Shown in pieces: positions 1-8,866 of a DNA stretch of 11,635 nucleotides. Position 1 is the stretch's first letter. Every line of letters starts with the position of its first letter. The stretch is from an uncultured Alphaproteobacteria bacterium (GTDB taxonomy: Bacteria; Pseudomonadota; Alphaproteobacteria; Rhizobiales; Ancalomicrobiaceae). The notes under the pieces were generated by a model. The model saw only the letters and a program-made list of their open reading frames with translations, was not told the origin of the DNA and did no database searches. The translations under genes and the position numbers were made by a program. Location of the stretch: NCBI GenBank assembly GCA_937919435.1, contig CALFRR010000207.1:1-11635 (forward strand), read 5' to 3'.

Positions 1-2196
1 CAGGGGCCGGTGCGGCGCCGCGCGCCGCGGGCCGCCGGGCGCGGCCGGGTCGAGCCCACCCCCTACATCGAGGATCGCCCGTTCGCCGCCCGCCGCGAAG
101 ACGAGTGGAACGAGGCGCCGCCACGGGGCGGGCGCGACCGCCGCGACGAGATCGACGAGGACGAGGAACTCGACCGCCCGCCGCGACGCAGCCGCCGCGG
201 CGGCGGTGGCGGAGGCGCCAAGCCGCCACGCAAACGCCGCGGCCTCTTCGCACGACTGTTCTACTGGGGGCTGGTGCTCGGCCTGTGGGGTGCGATCGGC
301 GTCGGCGGGATCGTCGTCTACTACGGCGCCCGTCTGCCGCCGACCTCGGAATGGGCGGTGCCGCAACGGCCGGCCAACGTCAAGATCCTGTCCGCCGACG
401 GCCGTCTGGTGGGCAACCGTGGCGACACCGGCGGCGAAGCGGTGAAGATCTCCGACATGCCGCCGTGGTTGCCCGGCGCCGTGGTGGCGATCGAGGACCG
501 CCGCTTCCGCTCGCATTTCGGCGTCGATCCGGTCGGTCTCGCCCGTGCGGTGGTGGTCAACCTGACCCATCGCGGCGTCGCCCAGGGCGGTTCGACGCTG
601 ACCCAGCAGCTCGCCAAGAACCTGTTCCTGACCCAGGAACGGACCTTCGGGCGCAAGGTGCAGGAGGTGCTGCTCGCCCTCTGGCTGGAGCGCACCTACA
701 CCAAGGACCAGATTCTCGAGCTCTATCTCAACCGGGTCTACATGGGCGCCGGCGCCTACGGCGTCGACGCGGCGGCGCGGCGCTACTTCGGCAAGCCGGC
801 CCGCGAGGTCACGCCGATGGAAGCGGCGATGCTCGCCGGCCTCCTCAAGGCGCCGTCGCGCTACGCCCCGGCCAAGGACCCCGCCCGGGCGCGGGCGCGG
901 GCCGAGACGGTGCTCGCCGCGATGGTCGAGACCGGGGTGATCAGCGAGGCGCAGCGCACAGCCGCGCTCGCCCAGCCCGGCATGATCTTCACCCAGGGCA
1001 ACACCGGTTCGGAGAACTATGTCGCCGACTGGGTGATGGACCAGCTGCCGAGCTTCATCGGGGCGGTCGATCACGACGTGGTGGTCGAGACGACGATCGA
1101 TTCCTCGCTGCAGATCCTCGCCGAAGGGGCGCTGCAGGCCGGTATGGCGCAGTTCGGCGACAAGAAGGACGTCGGACAGGGAGCGATCGTCTCGCTCGAC
1201 CCGACCGGCGCGGTCAAGGCGATGGTCGGCGGCGTCGACTATTCGAAGAGCCAGTTCAACCGCGCCGTCCAGGCCAAGCGGCAGCCGGGCTCGACCTTCA
1301 AGCCCTTCGTCTATCTGACGGCGATGGAACAGGGACTGACCCCGGAGACGGTCCGCGAGGATTCGCCGTTCACCTACAAGGGGTGGAGCCCGCGCAACTT
1401 CGAGAAGGAGTTCAAGGGCCAGATCACGCTGAAGGATGCGCTCGCCCAGTCGATCAACACGGTCGCCGCCAAGCTCGCCATCGAGGTCGGACCGCAGAAG
1501 GTCGCCGACACGGCGATGCGGCTCGGCATCACCTCGGCGCTGATGGCGACCCCGTCGATCGCGCTCGGCACCTCCGAAGTGACCCCGCTGGAGATCACCG
1601 GCGCCTACGTGCCCTTCTCCAACGGCGGCTTCGGCGTGGTCCCGCACGTCATCACGACGATCCGCACCGCCGACGGCAAGGTGCTCTACAAGCGCCAGGG
1701 CACCGGCATCGGCCGGGTGATCGATCCGGTCCCGCTCGCCGAGATGAACGCCATGCTCGCCGAGACCCTGGCGACCGGCACCGGGCGGTCCTCGAAGATC
1801 CCCGGCTGGCCGTCCGGCGGCAAGACCGGCACCTCCCAGGATTTCCGCGACGCCTGGTTCATCGGCTACACCGGCCTGCTGACCACCGGCGTCTGGCTCG
1901 GCAACGACGACGGCACCCCGACCAAACGCGGCACCGGCGGAACCCTCGCCGGCATCGTCTGGCAGCGCTACATGGTCGACGCCCATCGCGGCCGGCAGGC
2001 GGTGGCGATCCCCGGCGTGCCGCAGGTCGCCCCGCGCTTCGCAGAGACGCCGACCCAGGCCCAACCGATCGCCCGCCGCGATCCGGGAGTGACCGGCACG
2101 ACGCCGCGGACCCGGGTCAACGCGATGGTCGAAGGGGCTCCGGCCCGCTCCGGCGACGGGCTCGGCGGATTCCTCGACCGACTGTTCGGCCGCTGA
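1..2196 (+). CDS. Class A penicillin-binding protein (PBP1A-like; peptidoglycan glycosyltransferase/transpeptidase), possibly 5'-partial
   Basis: Bifunctional wall enzyme that polymerises lipid II and cross-links the stem peptides in the periplasm, anchored by one N-terminal membrane helix. Numbering from the GTG at base 10: a cytoplasmic tail of about 78 residues rich in Arg, Asp/Glu and Pro with a six-glycine run; a membrane segment at about 83-105; a GT51 domain with the EDxxFxxHxG motif (catalytic E162), GGSTLTQQL at 193-201, RKxxE at 215-219 and the ILELYLN block at 235-241. The transpeptidase has S428-T-F-K431, S481-I-N483 and K605-T-G-T. The stretch between the two domains is short, so the extra OB-like insert of larger PBP1A proteins seems absent. 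The frame is open to base 1; GTG at 10 follows AGGGG but the true start may lie outside. It ends 42 bases before the convergent transporter. The family is certain; a mrcA-type name is not. Confidence 0.95.
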   Translation, partial: QGPVRRRAPRAAGRGRVEPTPYIEDRPFAARREDEWNEAPPRGGRDRRDEIDEDEELDRPPRRSRRGGGGGGAKPPRKRRGLFARLFYWGLVLGLWGAIGVGGIVVYYGARLPPTSEWAVPQRPANVKILSADGRLVGNRGDTGGEAVKISDMPPWLPGAVVAIEDRRFRSHFGVDPVGLARAVVVNLTHRGVAQGGSTLTQQLAKNLFLTQERTFGRKVQEVLLALWLERTYTKDQILELYLNRVYMGAGAYGVDAAARRYFGKPAREVTPMEAAMLAGLLKAPSRYAPAKDPARARARAETVLAAMVETGVISEAQRTAALAQPGMIFTQGNTGSENYVADWVMDQLPSFIGAVDHDVVVETTIDSSLQILAEGALQAGMAQFGDKKDVGQGAIVSLDPTGAVKAMVGGVDYSKSQFNRAVQAKRQPGSTFKPFVYLTAMEQGLTPETVREDSPFTYKGWSPRNFEKEFKGQITLKDALAQSINTVAAKLAIEVGPQKVADTAMRLGITSALMATPSIALGTSEVTPLEITGAYVPFSNGGFGVVPHVITTIRTADGKVLYKRQGTGIGRVIDPVPLAEMNAMLAETLATGTGRSSKIPGWPSGGKTGTSQDFRDAWFIGYTGLLTTGVWLGNDDGTPTKRGTGGTLAGIVWQRYMVDAHRGRQAVAIPGVPQVAPRFAETPTQAQPIARRDPGVTGTTPRTRVNAMVEGAPARSGDGLGGFLDRLFGR

Positions 2197-2238
2197 CGTC
2201 CGCCCCGCGGCGGGTAGACCGGAGCGGGACGTCGAAGG

Positions 2239-3474
2239 CTATTCGGCGGCGGCGCCGTCGCGGCGGCCCGGCGCGGCGCCCGCGGTCAGGCGCTCGACCA
2301 GTACCGCGCCGCAGCCGAGCACCGCGAGGATCACGGCGAGCGGCATGGCGTTCGGCCAACGGCCGAGCGCATGGCCGATGACGATGCCGATCAGAGCCCC
2401 GAAGGCGAGCTGAACGAAACCGAGCAGCGACGAAGCCGAACCGGCCCGCTCCGGAAACGGTTCCATCGCCCGCATCATGGCGATCGGGAAGACCGGCCCG
2501 AGCCCGAACACGAAGACCATGTAGGGAGCGACCACCTCGGCCGCGCCGAGACGGATCGGCAGGTGGGGCGACACGACGACCAGCACCAGGACGCCGAGCC
2601 CGCCGATCGCCATCAGCGAGGTACCGAGCCGCAGCATCCGGCCCGTCCCGAGCCGACCGGTCATCCGCTGGCCGAAGAAGTTGCCGGCCATGATCGAGGC
2701 GGCGCCGAGGCCGAAGCAGATGCCGTAGGCGATCGAGCCGATGCCGTAACCCTCCTGCAGGATCAACGACGAGCCGGAGATGAAGGCGAAGATCGCGCCG
2801 AAGCCGAGCGAGCCGAGCGCCAGCGATGCCCGATAGCGGCGGTTCGCCAGAAGGAGCCCGAAACCGCCGACCACCGCGGCGAGGGTGAAGGGCTCGGCGA
2901 GGCGGGTCTTCAGCGTCTCGCCGAGACGGAAGCGGACCGCGCAGAGGGCGATCAGCGCGAACACCACCATCAGCGCGAAGGAGGCGCGCCAGCCGATCGC
3001 GGCTTCGAGCAGGCCGCCGACCAGCGGCGCGAAGCTCGGCACCAGACCGACGATCAGGCCCATTCGGCCGAGTTCGATCGCCGCCCGCGGGCCTTCGTAG
3101 AGGTCGCGGACGATCGAGCGGGCGAGCACGATCGGTCCGGCCGCGCCGATCGCCTGGAACAGCCGTCCGGCGAGCATGGTGCCGATGTCGGGGGCGAGCG
3201 TGGTGGCGATCGAGCCGACGAGATAGAGCACCAGCGTCGCCAGCAGCACCGGACGCCGTCCCTTGCGGTCGGAGAGCGGTCCGAAGATCAGCTGGCCGCC
3301 GGCGAAGCCGAACATGAACACCGACAGGGTCAGCTGGACCGCGGCGAAATCGGTGCCGAAGGCATCGCGCATCGACGGCAGCGACGGCAGGAAGACGTCG
3401 GTGGAGACCGGCCCGATCGAAGCGAAGAGCGCGAGGAGGCCGGTCGAGACGGTGACCGCGGAACGAGGCGACAT
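2239..3474 (-). CDS. Bcr/CflA-family multidrug efflux MFS transporter
   Basis: Inner-membrane proton-driven drug exporter of the major facilitator superfamily, drug:H+ antiporter-1 (12-helix) group. The 411 residues are nearly all hydrophobic helices. TM1 ends in a TDVFLPSLP stretch with an acidic residue (D26) where the family couples protons. The family-typical QLIFGPLSDRKGRRPVLL block (MFS motif A) is at 61-78, RSIVRDLY at 119-126, and the glycine/proline motif C typical of exporters at about 143-156 (PSFAPLVGG). The ATG start is supported by GGGAG five bases upstream (3480-3484). The gene follows folC on the same strand after 294 bases with several inverted repeats, so it is probably a separate unit. 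The substrate cannot be predicted; Bcr/CflA members act on chloramphenicol, bicyclomycin, sulfonamides and other compounds. The start is fairly secure and the family very secure. Confidence 0.93.
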   Translation of the reverse strand: MSPRSAVTVSTGLLALFASIGPVSTDVFLPSLPSMRDAFGTDFAAVQLTLSVFMFGFAGGQLIFGPLSDRKGRRPVLLATLVLYLVGSIATTLAPDIGTMLAGRLFQAIGAAGPIVLARSIVRDLYEGPRAAIELGRMGLIVGLVPSFAPLVGGLLEAAIGWRASFALMVVFALIALCAVRFRLGETLKTRLAEPFTLAAVVGGFGLLLANRRYRASLALGSLGFGAIFAFISGSSLILQEGYGIGSIAYGICFGLGAASIMAGNFFGQRMTGRLGTGRMLRLGTSLMAIGGLGVLVLVVVSPHLPIRLGAAEVVAPYMVFVFGLGPVFPIAMMRAMEPFPERAGSASSLLGFVQLAFGALIGIVIGHALGRWPNAMPLAVILAVLGCGAVLVERLTAGAAPGRRDGAAAE

Positions 3475-3768
3475 GACTGCTCCCGCGGGCTTCGGCCCGC
3501 CGTGACGCCGGGCGGCGTCGGAAATGAGGGACTGTGCGACGCCGTCTCCGGAACCGGCCGCGATCGGCCGGTACGAACCGGTCGGACGAGTGCCGGGCGG
3601 CGGCCATTCTGGCGCGAAATTCGGTCCGATCCCACCGACCCGGCCGCGTGCCCGGTCTGTCGGTGGCGACGGGCCGGCGAACGCGAACCGACCCGAGGGA
3701 CCGGAGATCCTCTATCCGACCCGGCCGCCGACGCACGTTCAGTTGTGCGTGATCGGCGGCGATCCGGC
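3475..3768. other. folC-transporter spacer with four inverted repeats, no gene
   Basis: No coding region is convincing here. On the minus strand, after the folC stop, there are four perfect inverted repeats in order: a 6-bp stem with 8-base loop (3731-3750, ACGCAC/GTGCGT); an 8-bp stem with 19-base loop (3632-3666, CCACCGAC/GTCGGTGG); an 8-bp stem with 4-base loop (3553-3572, ACCGGCCG/CGGCCGGT); and a 6-bp stem with TTCG loop on the plus strand (3485-3500) directly against the transporter's ribosome binding site. None is followed by a T run on the minus strand, so no classical terminator can be claimed. The promoter of the transporter presumably lies here, but I cannot name -35/-10 boxes. Confidence 0.6.
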
Positions 3769-5076
3769 TCACCCGGGCAGACTGCCGTCGAGCTCGAGCA
3801 CATGGCCGGCCAGATGCAGCGAACCGCAGATCAGGATTCGCGGCGCCGGCCGGTCGGCGAAGTCGGCGACCCGGCGGAGCGCGGCGGGGACATCGACGGC
3901 GACTTCCGCCACGAGCCCTGCGGCGCGGGCGGCGGCGGCCAGTTCCTCGGGATCGCGCCCGGGCTGGTCGCCCTCGACCGGCACGCAGACGACCGAGCGG
4001 ACGAGCCCGGCGAAGGGCCGGAAGAACCCGACCGGGTCCTTGGTGGCGAGCATCCCGGCGACCAGCCGGAGCGGCCGCGGGGCGCGGGTCTCGAGATCGG
4101 CGAGCACTTCGGCGACGACCTCGCCGGCGCCGGGATTGTGGCCGCCGTCGAGCCACAGCTCGGCGCCGTCGGGCGCCGCCGCGACGAGGTGGCCGGCGAG
4201 CCGCTGCATCCGCCCCGGCCAGACGACGGTGTCGAGACCACGGCCGATCGCTTCCGCGGAGAGCCCGAAGCCGCCCGCCTCCAGCGCGGCGATCGCGGTG
4301 CCGGCGTTGACGAACTGGTGGCGGCCGAGCAGGCGCGGGCGCGGCAGGTCGAGGAGGCCGTGCTCGCTCTCGTAGACGAGGCGGCCGTTCTCCTCGCGCA
4401 CCAGCCAGTCGCGACCGCCGAGGAGGAGCGGCACGCCGGCCCGCGCCGCGGCCCGCTCCAGCACCGCGACCACCTCGTCGGGCTGTGGCGCGGCGACCAC
4501 CGGCCGGCCCCGTTTGACGATCCCGGCCTTCTCGCCGGCGATCGCGGCGAGCGTCGAGCCGAGGTACTTCTCGTGATCGATCGAGATCGAGGTGATCGCC
4601 GAGACGGCCGGGGCGGGCACCACGTTGGTGGCGTCGAGCCGGCCGCCGAGCCCGACCTCGAGCAGGGTGACGTCGGCGGGATGCTCGGCGAACAGCAGGA
4701 AGGCGGCGACCGTCATCAGTTCGAAGAAGGTGATCGGCTCGTCGCCGTTCGCCGCTTCCGCCCGGCGGATCGCATCGGCCAGTGCGTCGTCGTCGGCGAT
4801 CCGGCCGGAGAGCCGGATCCGCTCGGCGTAGCGCACCAGATGCGGCGAAGTGTAGACGTGGACCCGCCGTCCCGCCGCCTCCAGCATCGCGCGGAGATCT
4901 GCGACGGTCGAGCCCTTGCCGTTGGTGCCGGCGACGTGGACGACCGGCGGGATCTTCAGATGCGGATCGCCGAGCCGGCCGAGCAGCCTCTCCATCCGGT
5001 CGAGACCGAACTCCCAGCCGGCGGGTATGGTGCGGGCGAGGCGGGCGACGAGCCGGTCGAGTGCCGTGTCGGCCAT
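3769..5076 (-). CDS. folC: Bifunctional folylpolyglutamate synthase / dihydrofolate synthase
   Basis: Mur-ligase-family ATP enzyme of the cytosol that joins glutamate to dihydropteroate (making dihydrofolate) and adds further glutamates to reduced folates. At 435 residues it has the normal family length. The ATP loop AGTNGKGST is at 49-57, YTSPHL at 75-80, and the FFELMT block at 117-122. EVGLGGRLDATN is at 140-151. The SISIDHEKYLG...IAGEKAGI stretch at 163-186 contains K183, at the place of the carbamylated lysine of Mur-type ligases. A DGGHNP motif follows in the C-terminal domain, and the end carries the family's CGSLHLAG signature. The ATG is preceded by GGGGAGG (5081-5087). It is the last gene of the trpFBA-accD-folC train, 65 bases after accD; accD-folC adjacency is widespread in Proteobacteria. 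The bifunctional role is assumed because most bacteria use one enzyme for both steps. Confidence 0.97.
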   Translation of the reverse strand: MADTALDRLVARLARTIPAGWEFGLDRMERLLGRLGDPHLKIPPVVHVAGTNGKGSTVADLRAMLEAAGRRVHVYTSPHLVRYAERIRLSGRIADDDALADAIRRAEAANGDEPITFFELMTVAAFLLFAEHPADVTLLEVGLGGRLDATNVVPAPAVSAITSISIDHEKYLGSTLAAIAGEKAGIVKRGRPVVAAPQPDEVVAVLERAAARAGVPLLLGGRDWLVREENGRLVYESEHGLLDLPRPRLLGRHQFVNAGTAIAALEAGGFGLSAEAIGRGLDTVVWPGRMQRLAGHLVAAAPDGAELWLDGGHNPGAGEVVAEVLADLETRAPRPLRLVAGMLATKDPVGFFRPFAGLVRSVVCVPVEGDQPGRDPEELAAAARAAGLVAEVAVDVPAALRRVADFADRPAPRILICGSLHLAGHVLELDGSLPG

Positions 5077-5106
5077 GGATCCTCCCCTTCGTCGCAGTGC
5101 TCCGCC

Positions 5107-5124
5107 GGGATCGGGCGCGATCCC
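5107..5124 (-). other. Hairpin in the accD-folC gap
   Basis: A perfect 7-bp inverted repeat (GGGATCG and CGATCCC) with a 4-base loop lies between the accD stop (5142) and the folC ribosome binding site. No T run follows on the minus strand, so it is unlikely to be an efficient terminator. It could be an RNA-processing or stabilising element that lets accD and folC be expressed at different levels. In DNA this GC-rich a chance origin is possible. Confidence 0.35.
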
Positions 5125-5141
5125 TCGGGACCGCCCCGACC

Positions 5142-6026
5142 TCAGGCCGCGGTGGCCGGCACCGGCGGCTTCGGCGCATCCTTCTTCATGAACAGATGGG
5201 CGAGGCGGGAGAGCACGCCGCGCAGGTCGTGACGACGGACGACCATGTCGACCATGCCGTGCTCGTGCAGGTATTCGGCCCGCTGGAAGCCCTCCGGCAG
5301 CTTCTCGCGGATGGTCTGCTCGATCACCCGCGGTCCGGCGAAGCCGATCAAGGCCCCCGGTTCGGCGATGTGGACGTCGCCGAGCATCGCATAGGAGGCG
5401 GTGACGCCGCCGGTGGTCGGGTTGGTCAGCACCACGAAATAGGGCAGCTTCGCCCGCCGCAGCGCCTGCACCGCGACGGTGGTGCGCGGCATCTGCATCA
5501 GCGAGAGGATGCCTTCCTGCATCCGGGCACCGCCGGAGGCGCAGAACAGGACGAACGGGGTGCGGTGTTCGCGGGCGGTCTCGACCGCGGCGACGATCGC
5601 CTCGCCGGCCGCCATGCCGAGCGAACCACCCATGAACTCGAAGTCCTGGACCGCGGCGGTCATCGGCAACCCGTCGAGGGTGCCGGTGCCGGCGAGGATC
5701 GCATCCTCGCGGCCGGTCTTGGTGCGGGCATCGCGAAGACGGTCGACGTAGCGGCGCTCGTCACGGAAGCGCAGCGGATCGGTCGGCACCGTCGGCAGGG
5801 CGATCGGGGTCCAGTGGCCGTCGTCGAACAGCGTGTCGAGCCGCGCCTTGGCCGGCATCCGCATGTGGTGACCGGAGGCGGGGATCACCCATTGGTTCGC
5901 CTCGAGGTCGCGATGGAAGACCATCTCGCCGGTCTCCGGACACTTGATCCAGAGATTTTCCGGCACCTCCTTCTTGTAGAGGAGGCTCTTGATCTTCGGT
6001 CGGACGACGTTGGTGAGCCAGTTCAC
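5142..6026 (-). CDS. accD: Acetyl-CoA carboxylase carboxyltransferase subunit beta
   Basis: Beta subunit of the carboxyltransferase that, with AccA, moves CO2 from carboxybiotin on AccB to acetyl-CoA, giving malonyl-CoA for fatty acid synthesis. The 294 residues fit the family. The crotonase-like core shows FMGGSLGMAAGEAI at 131-144, SGGARMQEG at 164-172, TNPTTGGVTASYAMLGD at 201-217 and GFAGPRVIEQT at 228-238. The start is a GTG at 6026-6024 giving M-N-W-L-T-N, chosen because AGGAG (6033-6037) sits six bases upstream and family homology begins here; the frame runs further upstream but is not AccD-like. Oddity: the N-terminal zinc ribbon, normally two CxxC pairs, keeps only C29 (KCPETG at 28-33, and PASGHH at 49-54 where the second pair should be). 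It lies between trpA and folC, the typical Rhizobiales order. Confidence 0.98.
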   Translation of the reverse strand: MNWLTNVVRPKIKSLLYKKEVPENLWIKCPETGEMVFHRDLEANQWVIPASGHHMRMPAKARLDTLFDDGHWTPIALPTVPTDPLRFRDERRYVDRLRDARTKTGREDAILAGTGTLDGLPMTAAVQDFEFMGGSLGMAAGEAIVAAVETAREHRTPFVLFCASGGARMQEGILSLMQMPRTTVAVQALRRAKLPYFVVLTNPTTGGVTASYAMLGDVHIAEPGALIGFAGPRVIEQTIREKLPEGFQRAEYLHEHGMVDMVVRRHDLRGVLSRLAHLFMKKDAPKPPVPATAA

Positions 6027-6032
6027 GCTGAT

Positions 6033-6037
6033 CTCCT
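6033..6037 (-). promoter_or_regulatory. Ribosome binding site fixing the GTG start of accD
   Basis: AGGAG on the minus strand lies six bases before the GTG at 6026-6024. No in-frame ATG is near, and family similarity starts exactly at this GTG, so the site decides the start. Confidence 0.8.
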
Positions 6038-6062
6038 GGAAAAGTTGCGACCCACGGGAGCG

Positions 6063-6080
6063 CGCCGGGCGGACCCGGCG
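6063..6080 (-). other. Hairpin in the trpA-accD gap
   Basis: A perfect 7-bp inverted repeat (CGCCGGG and CCCGGCG) with a 4-base loop begins seven bases after the trpA stop codon (6088-6090, minus strand). A TTTT run occurs only about 20 bases further on, too far for a canonical intrinsic terminator. It may reduce read-through from trpFBA into accD or mark a processing point; accD must be expressed even when trp genes are low. Function is inference. Confidence 0.35.
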
Positions 6081-6087
6081 ACGGCTC

Positions 6088-6927
6088 TCACTCGGCGGCG
6101 CGGGCCCGGGCGGCGCGGACGCCGCGGGCGAGGTCCTCGACGAGGCGGGCGACCGCGGGGACCGTCGCCTCGGTCGCCCGGCCGTCGGCCAGCGAGCCGG
6201 CGATCGCCCCGACCAGCGCCGAACCGACCACCACGCCGTCGGCGTTGCGGCCGATCTCGCGGGCCTGCTCGGCGGTCCTGACGCCGAAGCCGACGGCGAC
6301 CGGCAGATCGGTGTGCCGCTTGATCCGATCGACGGCGGCGGCGACCAGCCCCGCGTCGGGAGCGGCGGACCCGGTGATGCCGTTGATCGAGACGTAATAG
6401 ACGAAGCCCGAGGCGTTCGCGAGCACCGACGGCAGCCGCTTGTCGTCGGTGGTCGGAGTGGCCAGACGGACGAAGTTGATGCCGGCGGCACGGGCCGGCA
6501 GGCACAGTTCGTCGTCGGCTTCCGGCGGCAGATCGACGACGATCAGGCCGTCGACCCCGGCGGCGGTCGCATCGGTCAGGAAGCGGTCGACGCCGTAGAT
6601 GAAGATCGGGTTGTAGTAGCCCATCAGCACGATCGGCGTCGCCGCGTCGGTCGCGCGGAAGCGGCGGACGAGGTCGAGCGTCTTGGCGAGCGTCTGACCG
6701 GCGTCGAGCGCCCGCTTGCCGGCGGCCTGGATCGCCGGGCCGTCGGCCATCGGGTCGGAGAAGGGCATGCCGAGTTCGATCACGTCGGCGCCGGCCTTCG
6801 GCAGCGCCGAGACGATGGCGAGCGAGGTCTCGAGATCGGGATCGCCGGCGGTGACGAAGGTGACCAGCGCCGGGCGATTCTCGGCGGCGGTCTTGGCGAA
6901 GCGGCGGGAGATACGGGTTTCGGTCAT
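6088..6927 (-). CDS. trpA: Tryptophan synthase alpha chain
   Basis: TIM-barrel subunit that cleaves indole-3-glycerol phosphate to indole and glyceraldehyde 3-phosphate; indole passes through a tunnel to TrpB in the alpha2-beta2 complex. At 279 residues it has normal length. E51 in the IELGMPFSDPMADGP block and D62 correspond to the catalytic Glu49 and Asp60 of the enteric enzyme. Also present are VDLPPE at 131-136, the mobile-loop motif YVSINGITGS at 178-187, and the phosphate-binding GFGV (213-216) and GVVVGSALV (231-239) strands. The ATG at 6927 is chosen because AGGAG lies seven bases upstream and homology starts here. The preceding trpB stop codon TGA is part of that same TGAGGAG stretch, leaving 11 bases between stop and start, so translation is probably coupled to trpB. 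The C-terminus is Ala/Arg-rich. Confidence 0.98.
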   Translation of the reverse strand: MTETRISRRFAKTAAENRPALVTFVTAGDPDLETSLAIVSALPKAGADVIELGMPFSDPMADGPAIQAAGKRALDAGQTLAKTLDLVRRFRATDAATPIVLMGYYNPIFIYGVDRFLTDATAAGVDGLIVVDLPPEADDELCLPARAAGINFVRLATPTTDDKRLPSVLANASGFVYYVSINGITGSAAPDAGLVAAAVDRIKRHTDLPVAVGFGVRTAEQAREIGRNADGVVVGSALVGAIAGSLADGRATEATVPAVARLVEDLARGVRAARARAAE

Positions 6928-6934
6928 CTCGTCT

Positions 6935-6938
6935 CTCC

Positions 6939-6941
<3 letters not shown>
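6935..6941 (-). promoter_or_regulatory. trpA ribosome binding site overlapping the trpB stop codon
   Basis: The minus strand reads TGAGGAG: the TGA is the trpB stop and AGGAG (6935-6939) is the Shine-Dalgarno element of trpA, seven bases before its ATG. This arrangement suggests translational coupling that keeps the two subunits of tryptophan synthase near 1:1. Confidence 0.8.
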
Positions 6942-8173
<1,232 letters not shown>

Positions 8174-8177
<4 letters not shown>

Positions 8178-8866
8178 GGGTCGAGGTCCTTGCTCGGGGT
8201 GGCGACGGGGCGTTCCGGAAGACGGGCCGCCCGGGCGTTGCGACAGAAGGCGCGGATCAGCTCCGGGTCCTTGGTGCCCGGCGCCCGCTCGACGCCGGAG
8301 GAGACGTCGACCGCCGAAAGTCCGGAGACTTCGATCGCCCGCGCCACGTTGGAGGCGTCGAGCCCTCCCGATAGCATGACCGGCCGACCCGGGTCGAGAC
8401 CACGGACCAGCCGCCAGTCGAAGGCCAGACCATTGCCGCCGGGCAGCGCCCCCGGCGTCTTCGGCGGCTTGGCATCGACCAACAGCCGATCGGCGACCGG
8501 CGCATGGGCGGCGATCTGGCGGAGATCGGCGGGTTCGGCGATCGACACCGCCTTCATCACCGGCCGTCCGGTGAAGGCGCGGATGTCGGCGACCCGTTCG
8601 GGAGTCTCGCGGCCGTGCAACTGGATCAGATCGGGCGAGAAGCGCTCGACCATCTCGGCGATCCTGCGATCGATCTCGTCGACGATCAGCGCCACCACGG
8701 TGGCGCGACCGCGCACCGGCTCAGCGAGCCGCCGGGCTTCGTCCAGCGTCAGGTTGCGCGGCGAGCGCGGAAAGAAGACGAAGCCGATCAGATCGACCTG
8801 CGCCTCGAGCGCCGCGGCGATCGCCTCGTCCGAGGTCAGCCCACAGATCTTGATCTCGATCGCCAT
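8174..8866 (-). CDS. trpF: Phosphoribosylanthranilate isomerase
   Basis: TIM-barrel enzyme of tryptophan synthesis that performs the Amadori rearrangement of N-(5-phosphoribosyl)anthranilate to CdRP. At 230 residues it is slightly longer than many, through a C-terminal tail. The general-base cysteine is C8 in IKICGLT (5-11) and the general-acid aspartate D131 in LLVDAKPPKTPG (128-139). QLHG (82-85), LSGGL (165-169) and VDVSSGVE (186-193) are further family signatures of substrate and phosphate binding. The ATG at 8866 has AGGA (8872-8875) five bases upstream; the frame is open far upstream into the spacer but that part looks non-coding. It is the first gene of the minus-strand train and overlaps trpB by four bases. 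It faces coaBC divergently, so its promoter should lie in 8867-9160. The split trpF-trpB-trpA group is standard in Rhizobiales. Confidence 0.97.

Noticed and set aside
2197..2238. Bidirectional terminator in the 42-base gap between the PBP and transporter genes
   Set aside because: Only a 5-bp stem (2200-2213) without T runs on either side; a terminator is expected between convergent genes but the sequence does not show one clearly.
2117..5179. A 1020-codon minus-strand open frame across the transporter, its spacer and folC
   Set aside because: Translation is Arg/Pro/Ala-rich low-complexity sequence without any domain; it is the out-of-frame shadow of two clear genes in GC-rich DNA, where stop codons are rare.
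2371..5232. A 953-codon plus-strand open frame antisense to the transporter and folC
   Set aside because: The product is dominated by Glu/Arg/Asp/Ala repeats typical of the complement of high-GC genes, and the opposite strand encodes well-conserved proteins.
6027..6491. Upstream extension of the accD frame into trpA
   Set aside because: Residues before the GTG are Pro/Ser/Arg-rich antigene-like sequence; AccD homology and the Shine-Dalgarno both support the GTG at 6026.
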